NCBI RefSeq assembly: GCF_001045435.1
Contig: NZ_LFNG01000012.1
Location: forward strand, 62,001 to 126,000
Reading direction: 5' to 3'
DNA: 64,000 bases
Origin: Chryseobacterium koreense CCUG 49689
GTDB taxonomy: Bacteria; Bacteroidota; Bacteroidia; Flavobacteriales; Weeksellaceae
Shown: positions 1 through 7,529 of the stretch, piece by piece
Layout: each line of letters starts with the position of its first letter
Position numbering within the stretch: position 1 is the stretch's first letter
The notes under the pieces: model-generated
Told to the model about the DNA's origin: nothing
Seen by the model: the letters and a program-made list of their open reading frames with translations, nothing else
Database searches by the model: none
Translations under genes and position numbers: made by a program

Positions 1-1326
1 TTCACGAAGATTCTGGGTCATGATCGCTGAACTTAATCCTTGCGGAACATCATTCTGCATTGCGATCGCGTCTTCCAGTTTCTTATATTTGATCAGGTAT
101 AAAATTGGGGCAAAAGTTTCGTGCTGCACGATTTCAAAAGAATTTTTCACTTCCGCGATGCATGGTTTCACATAGCAACCGGATTCGAAATTTTTTCCTT
201 CCAAAATTCCGCCTTCCACTATAAATTTCCCACCTTCTTTTTTGCATTTTTTGATGGAATCCAAATATTGCTGAACTGCATTTTGGTCGATTAAAGGACC
301 AACATGGTTTTTCTCGTCCAAAGGATTTCCTATTTTCAATTGTCCGTAAGCTTTTACCAAGCGGTTTTTCACTTCGTCATAAACAGATTCATGAATGATC
401 AAACGTCTTGTGGAAGTACATCTTTGTCCGGCAGTTCCCACTGCTCCGAAAACGGCACCAATAATCGACATATCCAAATCGGCATCTTTAGAAATGATAA
501 TAGCATTGTTTCCCCCTAATTCCAGAATTGATTTTCCGAATCTTTGGGCAACATTGGTTCCCACAATTCTTCCAACTCTTGTGGAGCCCGTGAAAGATAC
601 AAGTGCAATATTTTTATCATTAACCAATTGATCACCGATTTTGTGGTCGCCCACAATCAGGTTTGAAATTCCTTCCGGAAGATTGTTTTCCTTTAATACT
701 TCGGAAATAATATTTTGGCAGGCAATGCCGCAAAGTGGTGTTTTTTCAGATGGTTTCCAAATCGTGACATTTCCGCAAATCCAGGAAAGCGCATTATTCC
801 AACTCCAAACCGCCACCGGAAAGTTGAATGCCGAAATAATTCCCACAATTCCGAGCGGATGATACTGTTCATACATTCTGTGTCCCGGTCTTTCGGAATG
901 CATCGTGAAACCGTGAAGTTGACGAGAAAGCCCGACTGCGAAATCGCAGATATCGATCATTTCCTGTACTTCGCCCAATCCCTCTTGCAGAGATTTCCCC
1001 ATTTCATAAGAAACCAGTTTTCCCAGATCGTCTTTTTTCTCCCTTAATTTATTGCCAAACTGGCGAACCAATTCCCCCCTTTTTGGCGCAGGAATCATAC
1101 GAAATTCCGCGAAGGCAGATTTTGCCGTTTCAATTACTTTATCATAATCTTTAGAAGCTGCAGATTTCACTTTGGCGATCAATTTGCCGTCAGTTGGTGA
1201 ATAAGATTCTATCAAATCCCCATTGGCAAAGGATTTACCGCCAGAACAAACCCCTTTGTTTTCTTTTGAAATCCCTAAATTTTTAAGTGTTTTTTCGATT
1301 CCGAAATCGTTGATTTTTTTAGACAT
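1..1326 (-). CDS. amaB: ALDH7-family aldehyde dehydrogenase (alpha-aminoadipic semialdehyde / piperideine-6-carboxylate dehydrogenase type), C-terminus cut off
   Basis: NAD-dependent aldehyde dehydrogenase of the antiquitin (ALDH7) type, which in lysine and pipecolate catabolism oxidises alpha-aminoadipic semialdehyde. The start is the ATG at 1326 (MSKKINDFGIEK) and 442 codons lie in the window; the family is usually about 510 residues, so the C-terminus is beyond base 1. Visible motifs are the NAD-binding stretch FNFPVAVWSWN, FTGSTRVGR, the catalytic Glu in ELGGNNAIII and the catalytic Cys in AGQRCTSTRR. ELGGNN with QRCTSTRR favours ALDH7 over betaine or succinate semialdehyde dehydrogenases. 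The frame is intact. The substrate is inferred from the family, since no lysine-pathway neighbour is visible. Confidence 0.85.
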   Translation of the reverse strand, partial: MSKKINDFGIEKTLKNLGISKENKGVCSGGKSFANGDLIESYSPTDGKLIAKVKSAASKDYDKVIETAKSAFAEFRMIPAPKRGELVRQFGNKLREKKDDLGKLVSYEMGKSLQEGLGEVQEMIDICDFAVGLSRQLHGFTMHSERPGHRMYEQYHPLGIVGIISAFNFPVAVWSWNNALSWICGNVTIWKPSEKTPLCGIACQNIISEVLKENNLPEGISNLIVGDHKIGDQLVNDKNIALVSFTGSTRVGRIVGTNVAQRFGKSILELGGNNAIIISKDADLDMSIIGAVFGAVGTAGQRCTSTRRLIIHESVYDEVKNRLVKAYGQLKIGNPLDEKNHVGPLIDQNAVQQYLDSIKKCKKEGGKFIVEGGILEGKNFESGCYVKPCIAEVKNSFEIVQHETFAPILYLIKYKKLEDAIAMQNDVPQGLSSAIMTQNLRE

Positions 1327-1439
1327 AATTAAAATTAGATTGGTCTCTAAAGTTACAGTTTTTATGCAACTTTGCAAAAAGAGTTTATCAAGATCGACTT
1401 CTGACACAAAAAAGCGCTAACTTTGAAAAAAGTTTTGAA

Positions 1440-1601
1440 ATGGAAGATTTGCAACCCGAAAACACTCCGGAAACGAAATGGAAAAAGTGGTTCAAACGCG
1501 TGGGAATCGGCGGATTGATATTTTTCACGCTGAAAGGAATTGCGTGGTTGTTCGTGTTCTATTTCGGGGCAGAATTGTTCCAGGATTGTGCAGGGAAATG
1601 A
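1440..1601 (+). CDS. Small single-pass membrane protein, 53 aa, unknown function
   Basis: A short reading frame starting at ATG 1440 (MEDLQPENTPETKWKKWF) and ending at TGA 1599-1601. A charged N-terminus with a KWKKWFKR basic patch is followed by one hydrophobic segment (IGGLIFFTLKGIAWLFVFYF) and a short tail with one Cys. The layout is typical of small inner-membrane proteins and composition looks coding, but no family is recognised. It runs divergently from the aldehyde dehydrogenase and convergently with the acetyltransferase. Confidence 0.55.
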   Translation: MEDLQPENTPETKWKKWFKRVGIGGLIFFTLKGIAWLFVFYFGAELFQDCAGK

Positions 1602-1710
1602 ATTTCATGACGAAGCTTCCGGTTTCTATCGGAATAGTTTTCAGCATTGAAAATGAATGTAATGCAAACAATTTGAACTCTTTTCCCTCATTGCATCCAT
1701 TGGGAAAAAA

Positions 1711-2256
1711 CTAATGAAGTTGCTGTTTCACCACCCAGTCCCGTTTCTTAATCCAATACTCCACATTTTCTCTATTCGGTTCTCCGTGGTATGCCACTGA
1801 AATGTTTCCCATATTTTCTGCACCCAACCTTTCCATAGCTGTTCTGGAACGCCAGTTTGTTGCTCCAACATGGAATTTCACCAAATCCACATATTGGAAA
1901 ATATAATCCAGCATGAGTTTTTTGACTTTTGGATTGAGTTTAGAACCCCAAAATTTGGTTCCGTAGAAAGTGTAACCAATGAAAATTGAATTTTCATTTT
2001 GGTCAAAATCGTAAAACCTGGTGCTTCCCGCTACTTCATCGCTTTCTTTGTCAATGATCAGAAACGCTCCGCCGGAAATCATCGCGCCCTCAAAGAAATT
2101 TCTGAAAACCTCCTTTTCGAAACGGTTCTTGTTGGGATGCATTTCCCAGATTTTCGGGTCGGATGCCACTTCATACAACCTCCCAAAATCATTTTCCTGA
2201 AGGGGAAGTAATTTTACGATTTCATTTTCTAAGGTGGGCTGGAGAAAATTCTTCAT
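1711..2256 (-). CDS. GNAT N-acetyltransferase (RimJ/RimL-like)
   Basis: 181-residue acetyltransferase of the RimJ/RimL branch of the GNAT fold, transferring acetyl from acetyl-CoA to an unknown amine. Visible are the N-terminal strand LENEIVKLLPLQENDFGRL, a central beta segment (GSTRFYDFD, IFIGYTFYGTKFWGS) and the late motif GATNWRSRTAMERLGAENMG typical of this branch (N-x-x-S-x-x-x-x-E-x-L-G-F/A). A TATCTTTG -7 box lies at 2270-2277 on the minus strand, only about 13 bp before the ATG, so the leader is very short. The target cannot be read from the sequence. Confidence 0.8.
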   Translation of the reverse strand: MKNFLQPTLENEIVKLLPLQENDFGRLYEVASDPKIWEMHPNKNRFEKEVFRNFFEGAMISGGAFLIIDKESDEVAGSTRFYDFDQNENSIFIGYTFYGTKFWGSKLNPKVKKLMLDYIFQYVDLVKFHVGATNWRSRTAMERLGAENMGNISVAYHGEPNRENVEYWIKKRDWVVKQQLH

Positions 2257-2269
2257 TGAACTTTTTTTT

Positions 2270-2277
2270 CAAAGATA
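2270..2277 (-). promoter_or_regulatory. Promoter -7 box of the GNAT gene
   Basis: TATCTTTG on the minus strand matches the Bacteroidota -7 consensus TAnnTTTG and ends 13 bp before the ATG at 2256. The transcript would start within a few bases of the start codon. Confidence 0.5.
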
Positions 2278-2362
2278 AAAAAAAGGAGTGATTTAGTGAG
2301 GTAAATATCTATTACTCCTGCCAAACGAATCCAGTTTAGACCAAGATCTTTTTCCTTTAATC

Positions 2363-3406
2363 TTAAAACAAAAGTGCTTTCTCCAGTTCCAGCAGTTTTT
2401 GTTTTCGCCAGATTCCGCCACCATATCCGGTGAGTTTGCCATCACTTCCGATGACGCGGTGACAGGGAATAATGATGGAAATTTTATTCAATCCGTTGGC
2501 ATTGGCAACTGCCCTAACCGCTTTTGGATTTCCCAGAATTTTTGCCTGTTCCAGGTAACTTTTGGTGGTTCCGTATGGAATTTTTCTCAAGACTTCCCAA
2601 ACCTTTTTCTGAAAATCCGTTCCCACCGGTGAAAGTGGAACGGAGAAATCTTGCAGGTTCCCTTCAAAGTATTCGGCAAGTTCCTTTTCCAATGTATTGA
2701 AATGGGGATTTTCACCCTGTACAATATTGGCGTTGAAATGTTTCGAGATTTCTTTCAATTCTGTGGGAAGCGCCTTCCGGTCAGAAAACTCCAGCATGCA
2801 GATTCCGTTTTCATCGGCACAGGCAATCAAAGTTCCAAGCGGTGTTTCCACTCTTTTTAGATCCACAATTTTTTCTGCCTGCGATTTTTTTGGAGAAACG
2901 CCAAAGATGTTTTTAAAACTTTCACCAAAACCACTCAAACTTTCGTAGCCACTGTCAAAAGCGGCATCAATCACATTTTCACCATTCTGCAGTTTCTTAA
3001 AAGCAGAGTTCAGTTTAAACATCCTTTGAAATGCCTGAAAAGTCATTCCGTGATTTTTCTGAAACCATCTGCGCACCGTGGCAGGTTCCAAACCTCGAAG
3101 AACTAAATCATAATCCTTGAACTTCAATGCCGGATTTTCAGCGATTTCATCCAATAATTTTTGAATAAATTCCGGAGTTTTTCCAGGATTTTCAAGTGGT
3201 TTGCATATTTTGCATGGGCGGTAACCTTTCAGAATAGCATCTTTGGTATTCGTGAAGAATTCCACGTTTTCAAACTTTGGTTTTCTTGCAGTACAGGTTG
3301 GTCGGCAGAAGATTCCGGTTGTTTTCACGCCCATCCAGAAAACGCCCTCGAAATCCGGGTTTTTGTTGAATGAAGCATCGTACATTATTTGCGCAGATAA
3401 ATTCAT
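2363..3406 (-). CDS. ada: Ada-type bifunctional alkylation response regulator / O6-methylguanine-DNA methyltransferase
   Basis: Adaptive-response protein combining phosphotriester repair, transcription activation and O6-alkylguanine repair. The N-terminal zinc domain (residues about 1-75) has four Cys in FCRPTCTARKP and YRPCKICKP; the first is the methyl acceptor in Ada. A middle AraC-type HTH follows (about 95-175, ATVRRWFQKNHG and FDSGYESLSGFGESF). The C-terminal methyltransferase (about 185-347) has IPYGTTKSY and the active-site PCHRV. The ATG at 3406 gives 347 residues, close to E. coli Ada (354); an internal ATG at 3385 is an alternative. Extension upstream would read through a tandem heptamer repeat and looks artificial. 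Likely autoregulated, as in known Ada systems. Confidence 0.9.
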   Translation of the reverse strand: MNLSAQIMYDASFNKNPDFEGVFWMGVKTTGIFCRPTCTARKPKFENVEFFTNTKDAILKGYRPCKICKPLENPGKTPEFIQKLLDEIAENPALKFKDYDLVLRGLEPATVRRWFQKNHGMTFQAFQRMFKLNSAFKKLQNGENVIDAAFDSGYESLSGFGESFKNIFGVSPKKSQAEKIVDLKRVETPLGTLIACADENGICMLEFSDRKALPTELKEISKHFNANIVQGENPHFNTLEKELAEYFEGNLQDFSVPLSPVGTDFQKKVWEVLRKIPYGTTKSYLEQAKILGNPKAVRAVANANGLNKISIIIPCHRVIGSDGKLTGYGGGIWRKQKLLELEKALLF

Positions 3407-3434
3407 GAGTAATGAGTAATGAGTAATGAGTAAT
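3405..3434. repeat. Tandem 7-bp repeat GAGTAAT at the ada start
   Basis: About four head-to-tail copies of GAGTAAT (plus strand) overlap or immediately precede the ada start codon at 3406. Copy number changes would shift the ada 5' leader by 7 bp and could alter translation or the apparent start. Confidence 0.8.
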
Positions 3435-3493
3435 GCAAATTTAGTTTTAAATGCATTTCCGTTCAACCGAAAAATTGACAAGTATTTTTAATA

Positions 3494-3523
3494 AAAAAAA
3501 GTGAACCGAAGTTCACTTTTTGC
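3494..3523 (-). terminator. Terminator after the DUF2911 gene
   Basis: Perfect stem AAAAGTGAAC / GTTCACTTTT with loop CGAA, flanked by A and T runs, just past the stop of the leftward DUF2911 gene and before ada. Confidence 0.8.
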
Positions 3524-4122
3524 TATTTTTTTGCAGCGGCGTCTTTTTCAATCTGCTTGATTTCTTTTAGTTTATCTACAATTTTAGCAGCGGTTTCTGG
3601 ATTCCCGGTTTTCAGCGGAACCACCACCTTTGTGAAATCCCACTTTAGCACCAAATCAATTGCATTATCATCAACCGGCTGCAGCGCAATTTCGAAATAT
3701 TCCTGCTTTTCAGACGATTTTTGAACGGGAACCGTCACATCTGCGACGTTCTTTTTTTCGTCGTATTCATAGGCTCCCCATTGTTGGGAATCCTTATTCA
3801 GGATCACTTTCCATTCTTTTTCCTGTGGAATAATGAACAGTCCGTAAGTTCCGGCGGAAACCACTTTCCCACCAAAATCGATTGATTGCGCGAAAGTAAT
3901 TTTCGTGGATGAATTCGCTCCTGCCCGCCAAACTTTACCGAAAGGAACGAGTTCGCCAAAGATTTTTCTTCCTTTCACACCTGGTCTCCCATAATCAACG
4001 GTAATTTTAGCCATTGAAAATTGCTGTTCCACAGTTTGCCGCGGACTCGCCGCAGGAAGGTTCCATTGTGAATAAGCCAAGGTAGAAACCACGCAAAATG
4101 CAGAAATAATGAGTTTTTTCAT
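3523..4122 (-). CDS. DUF2911 family secreted protein
   Basis: 199-residue protein beginning MKKLIISAFCVVSTLAYSQ, a signal peptide with a likely cut after the AYSQ region, so it acts outside the cytoplasm. The body carries the DUF2911 signature: SPRQTVEQQFSMAKITVDYGRPGVKGR, then VPFGKVWRAGANSST, TYGLFIIP and WKVILNK. Biochemical function is unknown; the family is common in Bacteroidota as single genes. The start at 4122 places the signal peptide correctly; the longer frame to 4209 adds an unlikely N-terminal extension. A perfect hairpin terminator follows the stop. Confidence 0.85.
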   Translation of the reverse strand: MKKLIISAFCVVSTLAYSQWNLPAASPRQTVEQQFSMAKITVDYGRPGVKGRKIFGELVPFGKVWRAGANSSTKITFAQSIDFGGKVVSAGTYGLFIIPQEKEWKVILNKDSQQWGAYEYDEKKNVADVTVPVQKSSEKQEYFEIALQPVDDNAIDLVLKWDFTKVVVPLKTGNPETAAKIVDKLKEIKQIEKDAAAKK

Positions 4123-4240
4123 AAGATTTATTTTTGATAAAGGTAATGAAACTTCCCTCATTTCATGAAATCTGTACGAAGGTATTTTGAAAATTTCTGC
4201 AATCCACATCAGTTCCGAATTAGATCATGCGCACACCACC

Positions 4241-4678
4241 CTATTTTAACATCTGCACATTCACTGCCGCAAAACCTTTTGGCGATCTTACTTTTTCGAA
4301 CGATACTTTATTTCCCATTTTCACGGGATGCGCGCAATTGCTAAAGTGGAAAAAAAGATTTTCACCGGTTTTCGGATGATTGATAAAACCGTATTCTTTC
4401 TCGGAATTCACGAAGGATACCGTTCCAGATTTCACCGGACTCTCGGCAATCAACGGCGCCGCTCCCAATTGAATATCAGACAATTCCACATCCACGTGAT
4501 CCTCTTCACTGGGCGGAGTTTCTACCAATCTGCCAAATTCATCGACATACATAAACATTTCTTTAAAGTTCTTGCCTTTATCGTTGTTCAGTTTACGTTC
4601 TTCTCTTCTTTTTTCTTTTTCCTGTTGTTTCTGTAATTTCTTTTTTTTGAATTCTTTTTTTATAAAAGTTTCAGACAT
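4241..4678 (-). CDS. Cold-shock-domain protein with basic N-terminal extension
   Basis: 145-residue nucleic-acid-binding protein. Residues 1-40 are a highly basic Lys/Arg-rich helix (KKEFKKKKLQKQQEKEKRRE), then a linker with acidic patches, then a C-terminal cold-shock domain (about 82-145) with the RNP1-like stretch KEYGFINHP and RNP2-like LFFHFSNC. The domain normally binds single-stranded RNA or DNA as an RNA chaperone. It lies 52 bp downstream of the degenerate DEAD-box gene in the same direction, so the two may be co-transcribed and act together on RNA; that link is inference. Confidence 0.85.
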   Translation of the reverse strand: MSETFIKKEFKKKKLQKQQEKEKRREERKLNNDKGKNFKEMFMYVDEFGRLVETPPSEEDHVDVELSDIQLGAAPLIAESPVKSGTVSFVNSEKEYGFINHPKTGENLFFHFSNCAHPVKMGNKVSFEKVRSPKGFAAVNVQMLK

Positions 4679-4730
4679 ACTTATAATTATTTTTAAAGGT
4701 TAATAAAATTGTTTTCTAATTCAATCCACA

Positions 4731-5486
4731 TCAGAAAGCGAATGAGCGACCATTTCCTGTTGTGGTGATTTGTTCTGAGATCATATCGGCATGCTCCTTC
4801 AGATAGCGTATCGGCAAACTCGCCATCTGCTTCACCGAAAATTCTGCGGGAATATTCACTTCAATTGGGTTTTTAAGGAATTTTCTGACAAACTCCTTCA
4901 CTGACTTTGAAATATTTTCTGTGTAGAAAACAGACTGCGCTTTGGGCGGAAGTCTGTGCAGGATGTTTGAGGTTTCCTGCAATAAATCCAGTTCGTCAAG
5001 TCCGGAGACAGTCGCGATGACCACCGTTTCGATTTTCGAAAAATCACAATGCCCCTGCAAAACCAGGTGGTGAAGTCTTTCGGGAGTCGCCATCAAAATA
5101 TCCGGTCCTTTTCGGAGCTGATAAATTTGCGAACCATTCAGCTCACCATCTAAAACAGCGAATTTCGAAATCGGGAGATACTCACTGAATATATCAAAAT
5201 ATTGATCCACTTTCATGACTTCTTCATTGGTTGCGCAAATAATCAGCACTCTGATATTGCGGTGGTCCACCATATTTTTCTTCATCATCTGGATGATGGG
5301 AATCACGAATGACGCCACTTTTTTCCCGTCATTTTTCGTTTTGCAGAAAACGTCTTTGTTTGAAATGATATTGGGGATCATTTTTCTTTGGATTTCTGTT
5401 GGCCTTCCAAAACCTGCCTCAGTTGAAGCCCTTATGATCGGGTTGATCACATTCAGGCTCTTAAAATTCATTGGTTCCATACACAT
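4731..5486 (-). CDS. Catalytically dead DEAD-box-like protein, RecA1 domain only
   Basis: 251-residue protein matching only the first RecA domain of DEAD-box RNA helicases. The Q motif is kept (F26-G27, P29-T30, I32-Q33), but Walker A (normally GxGKT) reads DGKKV at 53-57, the DEAD box is replaced by ATVS at 158-161, motif Ib is TPER, and the SAT motif is YTE at 188-190. The second RecA domain (about 200 residues) is absent. ATP hydrolysis is therefore not expected, yet the frame is intact and composition normal, which argues for selection as an RNA- or protein-binding module rather than decay. It precedes the cold-shock-domain gene. Start choice among three nearby Met codons is uncertain. 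Confidence 0.75.
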   Translation of the reverse strand: MCMEPMNFKSLNVINPIIRASTEAGFGRPTEIQRKMIPNIISNKDVFCKTKNDGKKVASFVIPIIQMMKKNMVDHRNIRVLIICATNEEVMKVDQYFDIFSEYLPISKFAVLDGELNGSQIYQLRKGPDILMATPERLHHLVLQGHCDFSKIETVVIATVSGLDELDLLQETSNILHRLPPKAQSVFYTENISKSVKEFVRKFLKNPIEVNIPAEFSVKQMASLPIRYLKEHADMISEQITTTGNGRSFAF

Positions 5487-5521
5487 TATTTTTTCAGCTT
5501 TTACAAGAACGGATAAGGTAC

Positions 5522-5556
5522 GGAAAAAAATCGTGAAAACCTAATTTCACGATTCA
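5522..5556 (-). terminator. Terminator of the norC-norB operon
   Basis: Perfect inverted repeat AATCGTGAAA / TTTCACGATT with a 6-nt loop followed on the minus strand by a run of T, downstream of the norB-like stop at 5627. Confidence 0.8.
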
Positions 5557-5626
5557 ATGCTTAAATATCACCATATCTCAATGGTTATTAAATTCTCCGA
5601 TTTTGGTTTGATTAGTAGAAAAAAAT

Positions 5627-6958
5627 CTATTTCGCCATCCTATAATGTTTGACAATTTTATAGATAATGATGTAAAAACCAGTCGCAACACCGATTCCTG
5701 AAATAAAAAACACGATGAAAGCCGGCCTTAATTCCTTCATCATGTCTGCGAACAATATTTCCGGATGATGCATTTGCCAATCCGCCTTCAAAACTCCGGC
5801 AACCAAAAGAGCCACCCAGAAAATAAAAAGACTGATATTCAAGGTGAAAAAAGCGAATGTGAACCTTTTGGCGGAGATTTTTTTTTCCTTAATATTAAAA
5901 ACATCAAATATAAAAGAAAGCAATAAAAACGAATTGATTCCGATCGTGGCTCCCATGGTATGTGCAACTGTGATATGCGTTCCGTGCGTGTAAACATTGA
6001 TCGCGGGAACCGACATGGCAATCGCTACAGCCAGGGTCAATAGAATCCAGATATCTGCCGAAAGTAAAAACCGGTAGGAATAAAGGTGATAATTTTTCTT
6101 GGCCGTGGTCAAAGATGAGCGCCAAAACCAAATGATTCTGCCCAACAAAATAAGTTCCGTCATACTCACTCCGTATCCGATGTACTGTACAAATTTTGGA
6201 GTCGGAAGCGTGAAAATATGGTGACTCCAATTAAACATCAGGTTGAAAAGGCCGAGAAAATAGAGCAAGAAACCGATTTTGGAATAACTGTATTTTTGGT
6301 TTCCGCTGATTTTATCCATTAAATAAATACTGCTTCCATAAATCAACTGATTCCAGGAACCGACCATGGATCCGTAAGACTTCCATTGAATGGTCATGTC
6401 TGAAACAATATTTGAGCGGAAAAATGGGATCAGCCAAAGATAGGATTCAATGAAGGTAAAAAGAAAAAAAGTGGCACCGGTCATCCACATCCACATGTAA
6501 ACCGGGAGCTTTTTGAATGAGTGAATCGATTTGAAGACATTGATGATAAATAAAACCCAACTCAGTCCGATAGGAATTGCCAGTAAAGGATGAAATTCCC
6601 AATATTCCCTTCCGCCAAAAATTCCAAAAAGATAGGTGGTCAGAATTAAGACCGTTGCACCCGAAAAAAGATAAAACTGAATGTCCATCAATGTTTTGGA
6701 GAAAATTGGTTTTTCGTTTCTTTCTGCCAAAAAACTGTACACAGCGCCTACTGCACATGAAATAATCCAAAATACCGCTGCAGTGACATGCAGCGGACGA
6801 ACTTTTTCAAAAGACAAATCTTCTTTGAGCAAACCTGGAACCAGATATTGGAGCGCACCCATCAATCCAAATAAAAGTGCGAATCCCAGCAGAAACAATC
6901 CGAAAAAGAAAAATTTGTGTGCGGGATTATTTTTCAGGTTGTTCAATGGTTCCATCAT
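5627..6958 (-). CDS. norB: NorB-like haem-copper oxidoreductase subunit I with altered metal ligands
   Basis: 443-residue integral membrane protein (about 12 helices) encoded directly after a NorC-like cytochrome, so it should form a cytochrome c-dependent NO reductase-like complex. Kept relative to recalled Pseudomonas NorB: H57 (LHV; low-spin haem), the H246-H247 pair, YTHGT at 323-327, H333 (high-spin haem) and E268. Changed: the segment aligning with HLWVEGVWE reads YGSMVGSWN (195-203), so an Fe_B His becomes Tyr195, the Fe_B Glu becomes Val199 and a second Glu becomes Asn203; AHGH becomes AHTM, so the low-spin haem His becomes Met335. The alignment needs no gaps. NO reduction is inferred, not shown; it may be a divergent family with another activity. 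The gene overlaps norC by 32 bp. Confidence 0.75.
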   Translation of the reverse strand: MMEPLNNLKNNPAHKFFFFGLFLLGFALLFGLMGALQYLVPGLLKEDLSFEKVRPLHVTAAVFWIISCAVGAVYSFLAERNEKPIFSKTLMDIQFYLFSGATVLILTTYLFGIFGGREYWEFHPLLAIPIGLSWVLFIINVFKSIHSFKKLPVYMWMWMTGATFFLFTFIESYLWLIPFFRSNIVSDMTIQWKSYGSMVGSWNQLIYGSSIYLMDKISGNQKYSYSKIGFLLYFLGLFNLMFNWSHHIFTLPTPKFVQYIGYGVSMTELILLGRIIWFWRSSLTTAKKNYHLYSYRFLLSADIWILLTLAVAIAMSVPAINVYTHGTHITVAHTMGATIGINSFLLLSFIFDVFNIKEKKISAKRFTFAFFTLNISLFIFWVALLVAGVLKADWQMHHPEILFADMMKELRPAFIVFFISGIGVATGFYIIIYKIVKHYRMAK

Positions 6959-7337
6959 AATTAATTTTTAATTGGCTTGGTCTCCCGATTCCTGACTTGT
7001 CGATACTTTTCAGATATTCAGTGAGATCTTCAACTTCCTGGTCGGTCAATTTAAAATCGGGCATCGTTTGAGTCCCGGATTTTAAGAATGCTTTGATGTA
7101 TGCTGTGCCTCTTTCGGAATAAGTATTGGTGAGATCCGGCCCTAAATATCCGCCAAGACCATAGATTTGATGACAGCCGGTGCAGTTTTTTTCCTGCCAA
7201 ATGCGTTTTCCTCGGTCGGCAGAATTTCCGCCAAACGAAGAAAAGTCTAAATTCATACCGTATAATGAAAAGGTATAGATAAAAAACAGTACCGTCAGAA
7301 AAACAAAAATCAATATCTTGTTATAATCTTTCATCAA
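6927..7337 (-). CDS. norC: NorC-like membrane-anchored cytochrome c
   Basis: 136-residue protein with one N-terminal membrane anchor (residues about 8-27) and one c-type haem site, C52-x-x-C55-H56 within RGKRIWQEKNCTGCH, a NorC-type signature, followed by GGYLGPDLTN and the probable axial Met92 (TMPDFKL). In NO reductase NorC passes electrons to NorB haem b. It starts at 7337 and overlaps the norB-like gene, so the two are translationally coupled. Two possible -7 boxes (7352-7359 and 7380-7387) precede it. Confidence 0.85.
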   Translation of the reverse strand: MMKDYNKILIFVFLTVLFFIYTFSLYGMNLDFSSFGGNSADRGKRIWQEKNCTGCHQIYGLGGYLGPDLTNTYSERGTAYIKAFLKSGTQTMPDFKLTDQEVEDLTEYLKSIDKSGIGRPSQLKINYDGTIEQPEK

Positions 7338-7375
7338 TAACTTTTATTGAGCAAATCTATGAAGAATTATGTATC

Positions 7376-7398
7376 AGGACAAATTTATCTGAATAAAA
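7376..7398 (-). promoter_or_regulatory. Candidate norC promoter with overlapping imperfect inverted repeat
   Basis: A -7 box TAAATTTG (7380-7387, minus strand) lies inside an imperfect inverted repeat of form TATnCAG-N10-CTGnTA. A second -7-like TAGATTTG is at 7352-7359. An operator over the promoter would fit NO- or oxygen-dependent control, but no known Fnr/Nsr-type site is recognised. Confidence 0.3.
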
Positions 7399-7472
7399 AT
7401 TATGCTTGTCATTAGTTAATTATAGAAATCGATTTTCGCAACATTAAGATCAAAGTAGTGTTTGGAATTAAG

Positions 7473-7508
7473 AAAAAACCTCACCGATCAATTGACGATG
7501 AGGTTTTT
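7473..7508 (-). terminator. Terminator after carB
   Basis: Stem AAAAACCTCA / TGAGGTTTTT around a 15-nt loop, just past the carB stop, separating carB from norC. Confidence 0.75.
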
Positions 7509-7529
7509 ATTCGCGGTAGAAATTCAAAT

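Noticed and set aside
3407-3481. N-terminal extension of Ada (ALLITHYSLLM)
   Set aside because: This is translation of the tandem GAGTAAT repeat; the normal Ada start is downstream.
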